Positions 61,355-64,000 of a stretch of 64,000 bases of DNA are shown piece after piece. A program made the translations under genes and the position numbers. The notes under the pieces are model-generated. The model ran no database searches. It was not told the origin of the DNA and saw only the letters and a program-made list of their open reading frames with translations. The first letter of the stretch is position 1. Each line of letters begins with the position of its first letter. The DNA is from Paractinoplanes brasiliensis (GTDB lineage Bacteria > Actinomycetota > Actinomycetes > Mycobacteriales > Micromonosporaceae). The DNA lies in NCBI RefSeq assembly GCF_004362215.1, contig NZ_SNWR01000001.1:5624001-5688000 (forward strand), in the 5' to 3' direction.

Positions 61355-62074
61355 GTGACCGACTCAGCACACTTGTCCGACACGATCACCGACAACGAGA
61401 CAGCCGCGCCTCCCGGTTCCCTCTGGCAGCGGATGAAGGCCGACCCGCAGTACGCGCCGGAACACCTCGCGCTCGAAGCCGTACGGCGTCTCGGCCCCGA
61501 GGCCGCGGCCTGGGCCGAGCGGGCACGGGCCGAACACCCCGGACACACTCCCGAGCAGCTGGCCGACCTGGCGATCAAGCGTTTCACCAACCTGGCCCGC
61601 ATCTCGGGCGCCGTCTCCGGGGCCACCGGCCTGCCCGGCGCGGTGCTCGACGTGGGCGTGCTGGCCTGGAACCAGGCCCGCATGGTGCTGCACATCGCGG
61701 CCGCCTACGGGCACGACCCGTCCGCTTCCGAGCGGGCGACCGACCTGCTGGTGCTCCAGCGCGTGCACAAAGCGGCCCAGACGGCCCGCCTCGCGCTCGG
61801 GGTCGCGGCCGGTCGCGAACGCGCCGAGCACCTGTTCGCCGGGGCGGAGAACCGTCCGCTGAGCGGCGTGATGGTCCGCCTCGGGGTCAAGCTCGCCCAG
61901 ATGGCCGGCGTCCGAGCCGCCAGGCGCATGTTCGCCAAGGTGATCCCCGGCGCGTCGATAGTGCTGGGCACCTGGGCGAACTCGACCGCCACGAAGGAAC
62001 TGGCCCGCCGCACCCGCGAGACGTTCAAGCGGTCGCCCGCCGAGCCCGAGAGGTCGCTGAGCCCTCGCCGGTGA
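61355..62074 (+). CDS. EcsC-family protein (copy 2)
   Basis: 239 aa. A helical N-terminal part (LGPEAAAWAERARAEHPGHTPEQLADLAIKRF) is followed by an EcsC-type segment (RISGAVSGATGLPGAVLDVGVLAWNQARMVLHIAAAYG) and a second Gly/Ala-rich stretch. GTG 61355 is preferred to the ATG at 61301 because the extra residues are unlike any family member and GGAG is about 8 bases upstream of the GTG. Only distantly like the EcsC protein at 11164-11889. Confidence 0.8.
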   Translation: MTDSAHLSDTITDNETAAPPGSLWQRMKADPQYAPEHLALEAVRRLGPEAAAWAERARAEHPGHTPEQLADLAIKRFTNLARISGAVSGATGLPGAVLDVGVLAWNQARMVLHIAAAYGHDPSASERATDLLVLQRVHKAAQTARLALGVAAGRERAEHLFAGAENRPLSGVMVRLGVKLAQMAGVRAARRMFAKVIPGASIVLGTWANSTATKELARRTRETFKRSPAEPERSLSPRR

Positions 62075-62139
62075 GCGCTAAGGGATCCGCCGGCATGACC
62101 GAACGGATTCTGTGAAGCGCTGGACGGAAGGGGTTGTTC

Positions 62140-62718
62140 GTGGGTCGACGTTGGCTGGGACTTCTCGTGCTCGCGCCGTTCGTGCTGAGCGGATGCGGCA
62201 GCGACGGCGCCTCGACGAAGGAGGCCGAGGAAGCAGCCGGCAAGTCGTGGCTCGTCGTCGCGAACGGCAGCGCCACGCCGTCGGCCGTGCCGAGCCGGGC
62301 CGCGGGCACGCCGACGCCGTTCCCGAGCGGTTTCCTGCCGCTGCCGACGAACACCCCGGCCCCGAAGCCGACCGGCAGCTACTCCTGCCCGCCGGTGAAG
62401 AGCCAGATCATCAACGGCGCCGACGCCTCCGCGGGCGACACCAGCGGCACCGTCACCTGGTACGACCCGGCCACGGCGGACCTGGTCGAATACCGCATCA
62501 CCGCGATCAGTCAGGACCCGCGGCTCGGCGAGCAGCGCGACGTCGGCTGGACTATCGTCACGCCCGGCGCCACCTGCGGGTACAGGACGGCCACGATCGT
62601 CGGGCTCGACCGCGACACCCGCTACGTGTTCTCGGTCGACGCGGTCACCAGCCGTGCCGACAGCGACGCGACCTACGCCAAGACCGTGGCCCGTTCCCGG
62701 GTGGTCAAGACGTCCTGA
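62140..62718 (+). CDS. Secreted lipoprotein with fibronectin-like domain
   Basis: 192 aa. Signal peptide with lipobox LSGC, a Pro/Thr/Ser-rich linker (FPSGFLPLPTNTPAPKPT) and a C-terminal part with TWYDPATADLVEYRI and GLDRDTRYVFSVDAV, resembling a fibronectin type III domain. Two cysteines (SYSCPPV and GATCGYR) may form a disulfide. GTG 62140 is chosen because GGAAGGGG is 7 bases upstream. Function unknown. Confidence 0.8.
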   Translation: MGRRWLGLLVLAPFVLSGCGSDGASTKEAEEAAGKSWLVVANGSATPSAVPSRAAGTPTPFPSGFLPLPTNTPAPKPTGSYSCPPVKSQIINGADASAGDTSGTVTWYDPATADLVEYRITAISQDPRLGEQRDVGWTIVTPGATCGYRTATIVGLDRDTRYVFSVDAVTSRADSDATYAKTVARSRVVKTS

Positions 62719-63529
62719 GCGCGGCCACCGGGCTCCAGCCCCGCGACAGCGCCTTGCCGATGTCGAGCACCAGCCCGTCGGTGACCTGATCGATCGCGTA
62801 CGGGGTGAGGTTCGGGGAAACCACGGCGGCGACCCGGGCCAGCGCGATCGGCACGTGCCGTACCGGCACCCCCAGCACCGCCGTGATCGCGGCATCCCGT
62901 GAATAGGGCCGCGCGTCGGCGATGTTGTACGCCCCGGCCGGCCACGTCACAGCGGCGAGGCACGCCGAGGCCAGGTTCTCCACCGCCGTCAGGCTGAGGG
63001 GCACATCCGGCCCGGGCAGCCAGGCCCTGTTTCCCCGTACGGTCCGGCGGAGCCGTGGCAGCAGGTGCGGGTCGCCGTCGCCGTAAACCGCCCGGGGACG
63101 CAGCACGACCTTGTCCGCGCCCAGCGCCAGCTTCTCCCCGGCCGCTTTCGTCCACCCGTACGGGGTCCTCTGGTTGCCGGTCGGGTGATCCTCGCGGACC
63201 GGGCCGTCGTAGGGGCCCGGCCGATAGACGCTGGCACTGCTGACCCAGACGACCGGGCGCCCGCCGGCGGCCTCGAGCAGTCGCCGGGTGCCGTCGACGT
63301 TGACGGCCGCGAACGCCTCGGAGGGCCCGCTGTCGCCCACCGCCGCCGCCAGATGGATGACGACGTCGGCGCCGGCCAGATCCGGGGTGGCCGAGGTGGC
63401 GTCCCAGAAGACGTGCCGGCCGACCGGGCCGGGCCGCCGGCCGAGACAGACGACGTCGGCTTCTTGGGCCGCAAGCCTGGCCACCGCGCCGCCGCAGAAT
63501 CCGCTCGCACCCGTGATCGCGACCCTCAC
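62705..63529 (-). CDS. NAD-dependent epimerase/dehydratase
   Basis: 274 aa extended short-chain dehydrogenase. Rossmann motif AITGASGFCGGAVARL, VSSASVYRPG, and YGWTKAAGEK with the Tyr-x3-Lys. Start GTG at 63529 overlaps the P450 stop (GTGA), so it is probably co-translated with the P450. C-terminal part LALGADKVVLRPRAVYGDGDPHLLPR is typical of sugar or sterol-type reductases. Confidence 0.88.
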   Translation of the reverse strand: MRVAITGASGFCGGAVARLAAQEADVVCLGRRPGPVGRHVFWDATSATPDLAGADVVIHLAAAVGDSGPSEAFAAVNVDGTRRLLEAAGGRPVVWVSSASVYRPGPYDGPVREDHPTGNQRTPYGWTKAAGEKLALGADKVVLRPRAVYGDGDPHLLPRLRRTVRGNRAWLPGPDVPLSLTAVENLASACLAAVTWPAGAYNIADARPYSRDAAITAVLGVPVRHVPIALARVAAVVSPNLTPYAIDQVTDGLVLDIGKALSRGWSPVAALRTS

Positions 63530-64000
63530 GAAGTGCCCTTGATCCGTAGCGTTCGCCATCCCGGCAGGGCGGCCCGGCGGTCGGCGCGCGCCCGGGTGAC
63601 CACCGGCCGACACGGCGCCAGGGCCTGCAGGAAGTCGGTCAGCTGGGCGCGGGCCAGAGCCGCCCCGGGGCAGGCGTGCGCTCCGGTGCCGAAGACCAAT
63701 TGAGCCGTACGGGGTGAGGCCGGCTCGACCGGGTCGGGATCGCGCCGGTGCGACCCGGCGGCGTGCCGGGCGATCAGCAGCAGCCGATCGCCGGGGCGGA
63801 TGGGGCAGCCCTCGACCTCGGCTTCGGCGGCCGCAACGCGGGGGAGCAGGGGCGTGGGGGCGGTGACACGCAGCAGCTCGTCGGTGAGGGCCGGGTTGCC
63901 CGCATGATCCCAGAGGCCGTCGTCACAGGCCCAGGCAGCGGCCCGGGGGAGCGCCGCCACGGTCGTATTGATCGCGGCGACGGCCAGCATCGACCGCAGG
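63526..64000 (-). CDS. Cytochrome P450, C-terminal part
   Basis: Partial: the N-terminal part lies beyond the window. The visible 158 residues include an I-helix region (AVAAINTTVAALPRA), ExxR (DELLRVTAP), and the haem-binding FGTGAHACPGAALARAQL with Cys. Its stop overlaps the epimerase start by four bases. The pairing of P450 and epimerase suggests a small biosynthetic or catabolic pathway. Confidence 0.9.
   Translation of the reverse strand, partial: LRSMLAVAAINTTVAALPRAAAWACDDGLWDHAGNPALTDELLRVTAPTPLLPRVAAAEAEVEGCPIRPGDRLLLIARHAAGSHRRDPDPVEPASPRTAQLVFGTGAHACPGAALARAQLTDFLQALAPCRPVVTRARADRRAALPGWRTLRIKGTS

Overview
The window is very GC-rich, with G/C at most third codon positions and frequent GTG/TTG starts. 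It carries Lsr2, an F420-dependent glucose-6-phosphate dehydrogenase, ECF and FliA/WhiG-class sigma factors, Lys/Arg-rich tails and leaderless-looking genes. This points to an actinomycete chromosome, most likely of the Micromonosporaceae (Actinoplanes-like). The family placement is inference from gene content. No rRNA, tRNA, CRISPR array, prophage or intact insertion sequence was seen.

Layout. 1-9.9 kb: a sugar-uptake locus (LacI regulator, Opp-type ABC importer with lipoprotein, two permeases and two ATPases, GH1 beta-glucosidase), then a ROK regulator facing it. 9.9-16.9 kb: small housekeeping and hypothetical genes (methyltransferase, EcsC protein, App1-like phosphatase, YiiX-like papain-fold hydrolase) and a DEAD-box RNA helicase. 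17-22 kb: two paralogous FliA/WhiG-like sigma factors on opposite strands, flanking a HelD-type RNA-polymerase-associated helicase. 22-26 kb: DUF456 protein, D-Ala-D-Ala carboxypeptidase, Lsr2, MarR. 26-31 kb: a SpoIIE-type phosphatase and an RsbW-like kinase, divergent from a striking single-ORF fusion of an ECF sigma factor, a zinc anti-sigma-like motif, a membrane helix and a GH128-type glycoside hydrolase; fgd follows directly. 31-34 kb: the DarT/DarG DNA-ADP-ribosylation toxin-antitoxin pair and a glycosyltransferase. 34-41 kb: LLM oxidoreductase, HAD phosphatase, SSS symporter with a small membrane partner, PQQ-type sugar dehydrogenase, secreted TAP-like peptidase. 41-47 kb: heterodimeric ABC exporter preceded by a DtxR/IdeR-like box, then gamma-glutamyltransferase. 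47-58 kb: aminoglycoside-phosphotransferase-like kinase, epimerase, P-loop kinase, a tandem 66-bp repeat, a selenium-binding-protein/methanethiol-oxidase homologue with a membrane partner, a GAF/PAS histidine kinase, trmB, and a PD40 protein. 58-64 kb: a Phd/VapC toxin-antitoxin pair, an esterase, a PAC2 protein, a decayed EAL gene, a second EcsC protein, a lipoprotein, an epimerase, and a cytochrome P450 cut by the window end.

Working together. The 0-8.6 kb genes form one import-and-hydrolyse pathway for a beta-glucoside. The 26-30 kb genes look like an envelope- or polysaccharide-sensing unit in which a sigma factor may be held at the membrane by its own extracellular hydrolase domain. The sigma/HelD cluster suggests a transcription-control island. 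Pseudogene fragments (LLM enzyme, VapC, EAL domain) show local gene decay.
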